A stretch of 64,000 bases of DNA from Prochilodus magdalenae (GCA_024036415.1 JAMWET010003592.1:62001-126000); one strand, 5' to 3'. Counted from the first letter of the stretch, positions 24,455-36,179 are shown. Notes: generated from the letters alone by a model not told the origin. Numbers and translations are program-made.

Positions 24455-25590
24455 TTACATATTTACCATGCTCAAAATTTACCATGCTGCATATTTACAT
24501 ATGTACCATGCTCCGTATTTACCATGCTCCATGTTTACATATGTACCATGCTCCATATTTACCATGCTCCATGTTTACATATGTACCTGTCGCCATGTTT
24601 AAATATGACCATCGACTCCGATATTGTAAAATGCCCTCCATGTTTACATATGTACCATGCTCCGTATTTACCATGCTCCATCGTTACATAGTCGCTGCTG
24701 CGTGCACACTTCAAAGTATTTACGCATGCTCCATGTTTTAAAGATGTACCCCATGTCCTGTGTATTTAACATGCCTCACATGTTTATATATGTTACCATG
24801 CCCTCCCGTATTTACCATGCTCCATGTTTACATATGTAAACATAGAACCCTCCGTATTTTACCATGTCCGTGTTTACATATGTACCATGCTCCGTATTTA
24901 AAATGCTCCATGTTTACATATGTACCATGCTCAAAATTTACCATGCTCCATGTTTACATATGTACCATGCTCCGTATTTACCATGCTCCATGTTTACATA
25001 TGTACCATGCTCCGTATTTAAAATGCTCCATGTTTACATATGTACCATGCTCCGTATTTACCATGCTCCATGTTTACATATGTACCATGCTCCATATTTA
25101 CCATGCTTCATGTTTACATATGTACTGTCGCTCCACCCCCCCCCCCCTACTTACATGATACATGATCGCTACATACCTGTACCATGCTTCCGTATTTACA
25201 AATCATGCTCCATGTTTACTATGTACATGCCCTCCCGTATTAAATGCCCTTTCCATGTTTAAATATGCTACCTGCCCTTCCAAATTTACCAATGCTCCAT
25301 GCTTTACATATGCTACCATGCTCGTATTTAAAATCTGCCCTCCATGTATTACATATGCCTACACCCATCGCCTCCAAACTTTACCATGCTCCACGCCTTA
25401 AATATGTACCATAGCCCTCAATATTTACCATGCTAAATGTTTACATATGTACCATGCTCCGTATTTACCATGCTCCATGTTTACATATGTACCATGCTCC
25501 GTATTTACCATGCTCCATGTTTATATATGTACCGTACTCCATATTGACATATTTACCATGCGCCATATTCATATGTTTACCCTGCTTAGA
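24455..25590. repeat. 40-bp minisatellite
   Basis: Tandem array of a 40-bp unit made of two related 20-bp halves, ACCATGCTCCATGTTTACAT and ATGTACCATGCTCCGTATTT. Units at 24880-25110 and 25430-25530 are nearly identical. Units at about 24600-24870 and 25120-25420 contain many one- and two-base insertions and a C-run (about 25132-25148). Because the unit lacks stop codons it produces long but meaningless open frames rich in Cys, His, Tyr and Met. Confidence 0.95.
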
Positions 25591-26283
25591 TTCTCCATAT
25601 TTTCATTTTGGATGTCTTGTTTTGAGAGTGCCCTCTAACGTTTGAGAAAGCTGTAAGACATTACTGAGTGGCAATTCTCGTCACATCCTCTGTTCAGACT
25701 ACTTTGACTTTGCCTTTTGAACTTTGTACAATATTGCGCTGTATTACCACATTACCTGGAGAAGCATATTCTGCTCTACTACCAGCAACCCATGGACTTC
25801 CAATCAGCCCATGGACTTCAAACCCATCAAATCAGAAACTATATACACTAAGTAGGTGTTGTTTGGACATTTATCATGTAGGATGATGCTAAATTGTCTG
25901 CTAACACATTTACATAATTACTAGTGTCAGGCTAACTGTGGTCTTAATCCCTTTCTGAAGTTGCTTACTATGAATCTATGTGTGATTTGGTTTAGCATAG
26001 AACAGAAGGCTCTACGCCTTCTTATGGCTTCAGCTAGAGATGACAAACATATTCCGAGACTATTAAATAACACCTGAACCTAATACCCTCCAATGCACTT
26101 ATATTAGGCTGCCACATATGTCGTATCTACAAACGTACGGATCCATTTAATCAGCTCAAACTCCATTTAGGAGCACATCATAGTTCTACGGCCATACAGA
26201 ACTGCAAAAATCACTGATTCGCTAGCATATACTGTCATCATACCCTTTCACTCTGACTTCTAATCATATGACGCCAGCCAGGA

Positions 26284-26470
26284 CCCACACAGGACACCAC
26301 AGAGCAGGTATTATGTGGGTGGTGGATCATTCTCAGCACTGCGGTGACACTGACGTCAGACTGGTGTGTTAGTGTGTGTTGTGCTGGTGCGTTTAAACAG
26401 CTCAGAGTCAAAACTGGACTGAGAATAGTACACAAAGCAAAACTATCCAGCCAGCAGCATGTGTTAAAGT
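26284..26470. repeat. Dispersed repeat, probably hAT-type non-autonomous
   Basis: Wording such as 'gtgggtggtggatcattctc', 'gtgttgtgctggtgcg' and 'ggactgagaatagt' matches a very common fish dispersed repeat as I remember it. No terminal inverted repeats were confirmed in this copy. Confidence 0.5.
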
Positions 26471-27094
26471 TCCTACAGGGCCAGCCATCCCTGTAAGGGC
26501 CGTGATCCTACTGCACACTGGGCAGCCCATTAGTGATGCGGCAGAAAACTCGTGCCCTCACCAAACATAAAAAAATAGCTGGCGCCACTTTTATACAGGC
26601 AGTCAGCAGAGCACACAGCCAACATAACAAGACATCAACCATCACAACACTGCTGTAAACAACACACACTTATTTTTAATGATATTAAGATGAATTTAGG
26701 TTTTATTTTATCACGTCGGGTGGTTGTAGATGACACTCTAACGTCATATTTCTAGATTAAAAAGGAAATAACTGAATAGTTAAATAAATCATTATAATGG
26801 GAACTTGTCATTCAGGGTCTATGACATGCTTGCCATGAATTACCAATCACCTTATATCAGTATATAGTATTTCAATACTGTATGTATACTATATGTATGG
26901 ATCTTACTATGTTTGTATATGTAACATATCACTTCTCATCTATGTACTGTATCTTATTATTTGATAATGTTGCTTATGTTGCATGAAATGATATAGAGAA
27001 CACCTTAACGTCCCACACAGGATCAATAAAGTGTTCATTTAAAATGAAAAAACAGTTTTTGTCCCTCACTTCTCATAAATACAAGGTGAATAAA

Positions 27095-27095
<1 letters not shown>

Positions 27096-27168
<73 letters not shown>
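27096..27168. repeat. (TG)n(TA)n microsatellite
   Basis: A short TG run followed by about 30 TA units. Confidence 0.95.
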
Positions 27169-27174
<6 letters not shown>

Positions 27175-28149
27175 GTGTAATGTGGTAAAAATGTCATATC
27201 ACTACTTCAAGGCATTTTCACAATACATGATGTGCATTTCATGTTTTTGGTTTTTCTGAGATTTAATAAGCTGTACTACACATAATAGATTTATAACAAT
27301 TTTTATTCAGTATTACTAAATCCAGTTAAACAGGCCTAAGAATTTATAAATAAACATATAGGCAGTGTTCTTTAAGTACTGATGATATCCACGATATCCA
27401 ATGAAAAACATGTATCTCCACTTTTGTCCATTTTAGCTCACTATGCATCATTAGAACACATCAGCTGCAGTTTACACTGTAACAGTTTACACTGTAAGTG
27501 AGAATCCCATGAAGAACGGACCAACAGAAATGACCCAAACCTGTCTGGAAAGATGTCTGGTTCCATTGACTTAAATAAAGTTAAATAAAATTAAGTAAAG
27601 TTGCTATTTTGGAGATGCTTTCTCTTTGGACAGGGATGATATGCTCAGAAAAGCCCATTATCACCATTTATCATCATAACAATAAAAAGACATTGCTCAC
27701 CCCTACCATATATCCACCTATTCAGAGTGTAGCAGATTAGCCCTGCCATAAATAGTGTTTCAACCCAGACACCTTTTTAAAAATGAGATATATAAGCCAT
27801 TAGAACTGAGGTCATTTTTGCATTCCTACATCTTGCTCTGTGGTTTTATGTAGGGGACCTGGGCCCTTAAGACTGATATCTGCAGTTGATCTTTGTTCTG
27901 ATTGGCTGCTCTGTACCAAGGTTTATTCAAAAAGCATTTTGGGCTGAAAGATAACTTCAGATAACTTATAACTTCAGTGAGTGTGGGTGGGGCTAGACTG
28001 CTGTTGGCTGAATAGACATGTATATGTAAATGTGCTGTTGTCTATGAATATATATACCACGGTGAGATATATACTTCTTGAGACTTTCACATACCACATC
28101 AAAATCCATTACAAAGCAAACGTGTGCAAAATTCAAGTTTTAAAAGTCC

Positions 28150-28570
28150 TACATATTGCTCCTTTCAGTGGGAACATCTGCATAATGTATACTCTACATG
28201 TTGCCCAAGTCATTCAGAGTGGATTCTCTGTGACTTCTTTACAGTGCTGGTGATGGGAACCATGAGTCTAGCATAGGCAATAGACCCAGTAGACATACCT
28301 GGGTCTTCTGAGTTTTGCATACAGTGTTGTCCGCATGTAGCCTGCTGCCATATACAGATAGACATGTATAAATTTTTACTATCTATAAATTTACACTATC
28401 ATAAAAGAATTAGTCAGGCGGCATAACCTAAACATTTCATATAACGACTTTTAGAGGTGGATGTCTGGTTCCTGTCACCATCACTAAAGACAATGATGGC
28501 CAAACCACTCTCAATGACTCTGTCAGCATGTTAACTACACAGCGATGTTGGTGGAGTTCCCCTTTAAGGC
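28150..28570. mobile_element. Foldback element, copy 1
   Basis: The left arm contains 'gtcattcagagtgg' then 'cagtgctggtgatgggaacc'. The right arm holds the inverted counterparts 'ggttcctgtcaccatcact', 'ccactctcaatgac' and 'gttggtggagttccccttta'. Related paired arms occur at 57248-57935 and 59383-59960. No coding capacity; probably a non-autonomous DNA transposon with long inverted arms. Confidence 0.65.
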
Positions 28571-28591
28571 CCAAAACATCATTCTAAAGCA

Positions 28592-28632
28592 TGAAGGTGG
28601 TAGAAGTGGTGGTGGTGGTGGTGGTGGTGTTG
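28592..28632. repeat. (GGT)n microsatellite
   Basis: Short run of GGT triplets just 3' of the gig2-like gene. Confidence 0.85.
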
Positions 28633-28709
28633 GAGAATAGCGGTGGAATACAAACTCCCCCACAGACTCCCCCCACAATAGCTGGATCCACTCTTCACTT
28701 CTTCACTGG

Positions 28710-29363
28710 CTAATAGTGATCGTGTGTCTCTGTGTCTCTCTCTCCCATACATACATGCTTCTTCTCAAAGGGGCATATCCTGTTCCCGCACTGCCAGCAG
28801 TCTTGGACGTCGTGGGGTTCGTCCGTTTCCTCGCCACACAGTCCGCAGGCCCCCGCGCGTACATGCTGGCGGATGAGCGAGCGCAGCTCACGCCGTTTGT
28901 TGTAGTCCATGCAGAGGGCCACGTCCACCACGGTGATCCGGCTGGGGTCCCACACGCAGTCCTCCTCGCGGCCGGACTTGATGGCCGACACGTTGCTCAT
29001 AGGCGGTATCCACGCGCAGTCGTAGCCGTTCTCGTGCCAGGCCTTCTGGAGCGGATGGTTGTCGCAGTCTATCATCTTCACCTTTCCCACGTTCACCTTC
29101 ATTTTGAACACCACCTTGTCCCTGTTGTCGGTCTTGAGCGGGTAACATTTGGCCTTATCGATGTTACGGCTCACGTACACGCCTTTGCCCAGAAGGCCGC
29201 CTGTGGAGGGCTTGAAGCCGCCGGTGATGATGGCTCTGGCGTTGTTGATGTGCGTGCCGTGGTACATGGTGTAGACCCGGCCAGATTTGGGCTGCTGACC
29301 GTCCGCCAGGGTTTTGCTGTCCATCGAAGACCGCCAACCTGAGAAGTGCACCTTGCCCGCCAT
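28710..29363 (-). CDS. Gig2-like PARP-fold protein
   Basis: Intact single-exon frame of 217 residues. It matches the fish Gig2 family (grass carp reovirus-induced gene 2), interferon-induced proteins with a PARP-type ADP-ribosyltransferase fold. Visible: MYHGTHINNARAII (His35 in the HGT box), LLGKGVYVSRN (Tyr63) and DKAKCY, then GREEDCVWDPSRI, where Glu134 sits five residues before Asp139 as the catalytic Glu does in PARP1. This gives a candidate H35-Y63-E134 triad. The C-terminus adds a Cys-rich tail, C173-x2-C-x12-C-x2-C-x4-C-x5-H-x-C205, that looks zinc-binding; I do not know whether all Gig2 proteins have it. The start at 29363 is the first Met of the frame and precedes the fold by about 30 residues. 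The gene is GC- and CpG-rich compared with its flanks. The exact paralogue name cannot be assigned, so the symbol is left empty; catalytic activity is inference. Confidence 0.9.
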   Translation of the reverse strand: MAGKVHFSGWRSSMDSKTLADGQQPKSGRVYTMYHGTHINNARAIITGGFKPSTGGLLGKGVYVSRNIDKAKCYPLKTDNRDKVVFKMKVNVGKVKMIDCDNHPLQKAWHENGYDCAWIPPMSNVSAIKSGREEDCVWDPSRITVVDVALCMDYNKRRELRSLIRQHVRAGACGLCGEETDEPHDVQDCWQCGNRICPFEKKHVCMGERDTETHDHY

Positions 29364-29476
29364 GGATCAGTCCCACAGCACAACAGAGCCAGAGGTAGAA
29401 CTACAGACCTAGACAAAACATACGGGTTACAATACGAACACCAGCCGTACGACCTCCTCCCACACTTCCTGCTCGG

Positions 29477-29565
29477 TTTTACTTTCAGTTCTGCAGAACG
29501 AAGTCAGAAGCCTGAACACTCTCACTAAGGGCGTGTAACTGGAGTCCTACGTGAAAACCGAAACT
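29477..29565. promoter_or_regulatory. Interferon-response-like elements upstream of the gig2-like gene
   Basis: Two sites resemble the ISRE/IRF consensus GAAANNGAAA. 29553-29565 reads GAAAACCGAAACT on the plus strand (one mismatch to GAAANNGAAACT). 29477-29486 reads GAAAGTAAAA on the minus strand (one mismatch). They lie about 190 and 115 bp upstream of the ATG at 29363. This fits a family known to be induced by interferon. No TATA box was identified. Confidence 0.6.
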
Positions 29566-29840
29566 GTGACTCGCTAAGTTTATCCAGCGACGGTAGATCC
29601 AGTCTGAGTCACAAGCAGCAGACAAATACTTTTCAGGCTTATGTAGGTCGTTATTAATATGGTTTATGTGAAAACATGTTTTACTCTAAACTCAGGAACA
29701 CCTGCCCTCTAATAGTTTCCAGTAAAAGCATTAGCACTAAAACATATGCTCAGAAATATGATGTATGTTTCCACATATATAAAATAATATTAAATAAACA
29801 CAGATTATATGTAACTTTTTTTATTTTGATCATTTTGTCA

Positions 29841-29843
<3 letters not shown>

Positions 29844-29903
<60 letters not shown>

Positions 29904-29973
29904 ATATAGATATATATATATATAATTATTATTATTATTATTATTATTATATATTATTATATATTATTATTAT
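29844..29973. repeat. (TA)n followed by (ATT)n microsatellite
   Basis: TA run at 29844-29924 with a short TCTATATAGA interruption, then ATT triplets to about 29973. Confidence 0.95.
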
Positions 29974-32900
29974 TTACCGATTTTCCAAAATTCCTACATA
30001 TTTACACTCATTGTCAAAAGAATAGTTGTACCCAGAAGGAAGTGTAGAATGGCAGCAGTGGGGCTGAAAACATGCTTATTATTAAAACACAGCTATAGAA
30101 GGAAACAAGTAGGTTTCACTGTTGGACTAATGAAGGGAACTGCCTCAGATGAGCTCATGGGATAAGACACATGGGGAAATTTGCATCATTATAGCAGAAA
30201 ACACAGTAAGCAGATACACAGCAAGAGGTAGGCAAAGGGCTACTTATACAAAATACCAAATATAAGGAATTACAAAATGAAATAAATCTATATTGTGAGG
30301 CTAAAATAAATGAACACTGAATACTGATGGAGACGTGTCATCCATCGTTTATAGATTTGCTTGAGTAGTTAGCTTACTCAGCAATAAATCTGTGTTATCT
30401 TTGACTTCCTAGATCCTTTGATTTCAGATCCTAATGATGAGATGCATGAAGTGGAAATAGTGCTTTTATTTACTTTTGGTTTCTGCTAATAATAACCTGA
30501 TCACAAAACAGCCTAGATGGGCATACATTCCATAAGCTGTTTTATGCTTGTCTGGTGGTGGTTGGCCAGCATACCAGCATTCAAAACACAACATATGCTG
30601 GTTTTGCTGGTGCCCACCTGTTAAGGAAATACAGAACTGTGCTGACCTTTATGTACATTCATCTCATAAATACGGTTTTACAGTTATACTGTTACGCTGG
30701 GACAGGACGGGGAGGCAGGATGCAAGTACAAGTCTTTAATGTGAAACATACAAGATGAAACAAAGCCAAAAACACTAGGACAACCAAGAAACAAAACACT
30801 ACTGAGGGAAAGGAAAACAGAAACAACTAACAGAGACTAAATCAACGGACATGAGGACAAAACACCAAGCAAGAACAAAGGCCACAATCAGAGTATAAAA
30901 CAACAAGGGCTAATGAGAAACACCTGGGAAGGGGCGGAGCTAGGAACAAGGGAACAGGTGAGGGGCCTGACAAGGAGGCAGGAGGAGCAAAAAAACGAAA
31001 CAAACAGAAGCACATGGAACTGGACAACAAAGGGCACATGGACATGACAAGACAGCAACAGAAAACCAGAGAAAACTGAGAAATACGGGCAAGACAAGAC
31101 AGGACATGACATATACACTCTTTGGCAACATGGTCATGCTAGGGCACCCCTGTTTTAAGTGTTAGCAAAGTATAACATAATATACACTCACCATCAGAGG
31201 AATAGTTTCACCCAGAAGGAGATGTTGGATTGGTGTGCTATTGGGAAATAAGATAAAGATTACCAGGAACAATAAAGGATGATAAATGTAGACTGATATG
31301 GATAATATTTACTGAGCTACACATACAGAAGTAGTGTCTCTCCGTATGCTAACGCAACATGCCAGCATGGAGTTCTCAGCATGGAGTTCCTACTTGCTGT
31401 TCGTTTTGGATAGTCAACAAAATTGCTACTTGTGTTGTAGGTGTGGAGACTTCTGGTTCCATCACTGTAATTACGGAGTCCACTTTATTTAAAACCCTTA
31501 AGTTATCCAAAATGAAATTTTTCAATTCTGTTGTAGCTTAAACCATTACTTTTAGTTAGCTGTCTAATAAAACAGCTTCGCTTAAGTTGTCACAGTAATC
31601 AAATGAGAGCTAAAATAAAATATTATGTTCTAGGCATTTTTGGACCAATTCTGTTGGTAACCAAAACCATTAATTTAGTTGAGTGTGTCTAAACTTTTGG
31701 TGAGTATGTTATTTAGAGTTTCACGTACTTCTGAAACTTTCATGTACTAAGTTTTTGAGCTTCTGGAACTGCCTGGATGTCTGAATGAGCAGCTGCTTAC
31801 ATAAACCATTTTTATATTAGTGTTTACATAATAATAATAGGTCTACTGTTACTCCTAAATATACACTACGGTTCTACCTGTAATAAAATTAAACTAGAAT
31901 CTTGAATCATTTCTTTTAGTAATGGCGTGTCTGTTATTACCTTTATTTACTACACAGACTCCAAACATCCAGATTATTGAAAGCATTACCTTAGAATGGC
32001 TGTATGTACAAACAAACATCTACTACTTCCTTTTTCCATCTTTCATAAGAGGGACCTTTTAGATTGACATACATACCCAAACACTTCTGAAAGAAATACA
32101 GGATCATTCAGAATCCATCTCGCCAGCTGCCATGTTTGTTTTTGGTTTTATAGCAAGAAAACATTATATTAAAGGAGCAGTTTGTAATATGATGCAGCCT
32201 GTCAAATTTATTCTCCCAACAACAGGGGGCAACATATCACCAGATAATGGCCCTGCACCTGCAAATCTTGTGAGTTCATCATCAAACTTCAACCCTTTGC
32301 CCACCCTCTGACAGTCAGCGTCCCTGACAGTGGAAAGCAGAGCTAATGTTAACTCCTGTTTATTTGTATCACCTCTTTTATGTACTGAGGAACAGGGTTT
32401 CTGCCAAGAGTGGGTGGTGGCTGCCGTTATAATGGCTGCATGCCAAGACCTTCTATCATCACTGCTTTCAGTCTGTGAAATACCCTTTTGTTTGTTGGCT
32501 AGTCCCCGGACTGACTACTCCAGCGTCGGCTGGCTGTTAATTCACTCGTCATAATGGCACTGATTCTAAATGTTTGCTTTAGTGATTCTTCGTCTGAAAA
32601 TGTTCTGTTCCAGGATGGTAATGTGGGGTTCCAGACATTAACTGGGATCTTATTCATCTCCTCTTCTGTCTTCAGGTGGAGAAATAAGTAACAATTCACT
32701 TTTTTCAGCAAACTCTTGAAACATGGAAAATTGCCATGTTTTTAAAAAAATTAGTTACTAGACAGTAAAGGATCAACCTGGGGGAACTGATTTGCTACGG
32801 TGCCACCTTGATGCAGACCAGCGCTGCCTCCATAGAAAGTTAAGTAACTTACAGATTTATGGAAGGAGCAACAAACCGATTATGGAAGTATTATCGAAGT

Positions 32901-35900
32901 ATTGAGTATTATCATTTTTGAAATTGCATTATCAAAGAGAAAACCTAATGAGTCGGATGAAAAAATTCAAATATCAAAAAAGTAAAACAGCACCTTCTTA
33001 CTCCTCACTCCCAACCTGTCAGTCATCATCAGGGCAGGTGCCAGCAGCACACTAAGCTGAAAATGCTTTATCTGAAAACATGGCGTCCAAACAGTTACTC
33101 TCATGTTAGCAGATGAGGTGAAGAAGATATATAGGCAGAATATAGGCGCTTGTGATGCTTAATGTCCTCATGCATGATAAGACAGTGTTTTATCCAACGT
33201 GTGGCCAGGTTTCTGTTTTTAATCTGGTTTAGAACAGCGAGGCTAAACTTTGCATTCTTCTCAGAACCTCTGGTCCACCTTAAACAGCATCATAGATTCT
33301 GATGACTCAGTGTACCTGAATGTTACAGCAGTACTGTTTAAGGTGGACTGGAATATTTTTAAAAAAAGATAACTTCATAAACGGAGAGCGATGTCTGAGA
33401 GTTAGGCCGGACATTAAGATCCCGGCTAATGTTATGAGGGATATCTTCTACAGTGAGCATCAGGGGTGGATATACTGCTCTGCTATTAGCTCACCTGCCA
33501 ATACGCTGAGTGAATTGTGGAGAGATGACGAATTAAGATAGCTAAAAGCCATTGGGTTCGTTCCTGTTGCTCACTTAATGCTAATCCTAAGTAGTCCTTG
33601 AGTATGTAGTATATAGTACAGTTATGGATGTCAAAGCTGAGTATACTCAAAAACCCACAGTGAACACTCAGAACCAGTTTTCAGTATGGGAGGAGCTTCT
33701 AACATCTGAGAAAAATGGCGGGCGGTGATCCAACAAGGCTGCGGTGGTGGTGGGACCAGAAATGATGTGTATAAATGTGAGTACATTCCAAACCAGTCAA
33801 AAAAGTCTGTAAAAATAAATAATCTAGAAAATAATGTGTTTATTTGTTTGTGTTTTGTGTTTTGTATACCTTGGCCAAAGCAGAGCTGAGTCCAGCTTAG
33901 TATGACGTAAGCTTCATCACTTCCTGTCAGTAAGAAATGACGTAGTATGCTAATATTTTGTGTATTAGCCTGCCAAACTAAGATTAGCACATAGCACTGT
34001 GTAGTATTAGTGGGTAGTACACAATTGAGAAGCAGCCATTAATAATGCTAGCTAATGCTACACTCCCAAACAAGGCCGCCCATCTCTGGTTTTTTACCAA
34101 CTGGCTAGTGTGGACCAGATCACTATTTTACACATATAACCGGCGATTTTTTAAAAAGAAAGCAGAATATTGGAGAGGCTGAGTAGTCTCTATCTATAGC
34201 CTACAGTTAGTGACAATAATTTCTACCTGCATATTAAACCAGAAATATCTGCAACACATTTAAATAAAGATTCTTGGTGTGTTATGTATAAAGACATGGT
34301 AACTAATGGTAATTATAATTAGCATTTTGACACCATTATTGCATAATTACAATACCATTGCCATTATGGCATAATATATGTTCTGTAAATGCAGCTTAAT
34401 TTAAACAAAGCTACTCTTGAAGCATCTAAATCTCTGTGTTAATGAAATTTCAGTACCATTGCATCAAATGGCCAACTAATGAAATTAATTATTGAGAATT
34501 TTCAATTGGAACCCAAACTATAACTCTGAAAATTTGATTTTCTGTGGTTATGGGGTTGTTTATTCATTAAGTGGATATAAATGCACTCAGTAATTCTCTA
34601 TCACTTCTTGGGTTACAAAGTGGTATTATAAGAAAGGATGGGCCTGTGTGTTATGTCTTCAAATATTGTTGATTATTATAGGTAATTGTGGAATGTTTTT
34701 GCTAAAAGAAATTACATATTGCTCCTTTAAATGATCAGTTAATAAAAGAGTTCTGTAGAAACACATAAAAGCGAGTGTGTGATATCTACTTGTTCAGAGC
34801 TGGATGTTTGGAAAGAGGAGGTTATGATATGCTGTATCAGGGATGTTGATCATTCTAGTGTTCCATAATACAGAAATTTGACAAACTGGTGCACTTTCCC
34901 TTTGGAGCTAAACTGAAAAGCCTGTCAATATTGTGTTTATCTTTTTTTGTTTTTTTTTTTTGCCAATATTCCCAGAAAAATGTAATTTCATGTGTCAGTT
35001 AAAAACAAATAAATATCAAATACAAGGAGCTCGGCAGAAACTTGGGTCTCCTCTGTCAGCCACCTCAGCATAGCGGACTTCTCAGTGTTAGCTTCTGGGC
35101 CACAATGAGCTTAAGAAACCCTTATTTACTTGGTAACAGCAAATTGTGGTGATAAAAAATGTGATTTCTTGTACATTTTTAATTAGCATGTCCGTTTCTA
35201 TCTCCAGGCACAGCTAACAACTCCTCTAGAGCTACACAAAGCACTGAGTAAAGCAGAAACACCTTCTTTCCTAGCTTATGTTATGCAAGCTAGCCGTTAG
35301 TGCACCTGTATTACAGTGCTAGGCTAACTGCTAGTGCTGGACGCCTGAAATGAGCAGCACTTGTTTTTTGCTGTATAGCTTTGACTAAACCTCCTCCACG
35401 TACAAACCGTAAATGTCAGCAAGACAATATATGATATATGGTGACAACAAGACAAAATACCAGCACACATCAGTTCACACCTGAATGGCTCGGGCCGTTA
35501 CTTACAGTGGGAAACCCCCCCGCTAAGCTAACAGAGGCAGCTATTGTGAGGGATTAGCCTTTAACTACAACCCTGATGCATTTCTATATTTGTACTTCTA
35601 CCTAAGTGGGTACACGGCTGGAGAGAAATCAGTTTCTCCTGTTTTGATTTCGTCACATATAGTTTGTAGTTTATTTTTGTCTTTCATTTCATTCTACATT
35701 CTGAACCTAAAGTGTCGAACTTCAGTTTCTGTGCTGATGGAGGCGCTACTGCAGGGAACTCGGCACAGATACTCTACTACGTTTTTTGGGGTTCATGAAC
35801 TTATTTAATTCTATTTAATTGAAGTAACATCACTCTGTCCAGCTTTGGATTATCATCTGGAATACGACCAGGAAAACAACACCTCTGTAAGCTGGGAGTA

Positions 35901-35930
35901 GGATCAGAGGGCTCCTGTTTATGAATCACC
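29974..35930. other. Intergenic sequence between gig2 and pou2af2
   Basis: No supported exon. It contains an A-rich dispersed repeat at about 30690-31110. Two partly similar segments occur near 30000-30060 and 31184-31240 (both with 'gaatagtt' and 'acccagaagga'). The inverted 20-base words TTAAAGGAGCAGTTTGTAAT (32169-32188) and its near complement (34711-34730) also lie here. Open frames are short and lack recognised motifs. Confidence 0.5.
30690..31110. repeat. A-rich dispersed repeat, class unknown
   Basis: Begins near 'gttacgctgggacaggacgg' and continues with many 'aaacaa', 'gacaaaac' and 'aaggggcggagc' words. This resembles a widespread fish repeat, but no terminal repeats or coding sequence were identified. 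Confidence 0.5.
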
Positions 35931-35978
35931 CCTGCGCTTCTTCCTTGCTGCCCTCAGGACAAAAATCTACAGCACAAT

Positions 35979-36000
35979 CATCATCATCATCATCATCCGC
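35979..36000 (+). repeat. (ATC)n microsatellite in the pou2af2 upstream region
   Basis: Short run of ATC triplets about 90 bp before the first octamer. Confidence 0.9.
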
Positions 36001-36087
36001 ACCCTCACCGCCTTTATCATCACCGCCACCCAACATTTTCCATTGCTGCAGCCCAAGCCATCTCCTGTAATCTTGTATGGAACCTGG

Positions 36088-36179
36088 ATGCAAATCACAA
36101 GAAACGTCCTCCAGCCGGTGATTTGCATTTATCCAAATATTAGAGCTTCACTGGGGACGGCAGGAGAGGGGTATAAATA
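36088..36179 (+). promoter_or_regulatory. pou2af2: pou2af2 promoter: inverted octamer pair and TATA box
   Basis: 36088-36095 reads ATGCAAAT and 36121-36128 reads ATTTGCAT, two perfect POU octamers in opposite orientation with 25 bases between them. TATAAATA follows at 36172-36179, 43 bases after the second octamer. The ATG of the first coding exon is at 36333, so transcription from this TATA box would give a 5' UTR of roughly 130 bases. Octamer-plus-TATA arrangement is classic for POU2F-driven promoters. The product of this gene is a coactivator that binds POU factors on octamers, so positive autoregulation is plausible; that is inference. Confidence 0.7.

Larger units (their letters stand above)
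25591..28150. other. Intergenic sequence, no gene seen
   Basis: No coding sequence recognised. Contains a dispersed-repeat segment at about 26284-26470 (with 'gagaatagtacacaaagcaa' and 'tatccagccagcag' words typical of a fish hAT-type non-autonomous repeat), a LINE-like tail ending 'caggatcaataaagtg' near 27020, and a TG/TA microsatellite at 27096-27168. Confidence 0.55.

Noticed and set aside
24455..25590. CRISPR-like array
   Set aside because: Units are contiguous with no unique spacers, and the genome is eukaryotic; it is a minisatellite.
24422..25645. Several open frames of 60-132 codons rich in Cys, His, Tyr and Met
   Set aside because: They are readings of the 40-bp minisatellite in its different frames and have no start context or conservation to support them.
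28716..29342. A 208-codon open frame on the plus strand
   Set aside because: It is the antisense shadow of the gig2-like gene, open only because that gene is GC-rich; it has no family motif.
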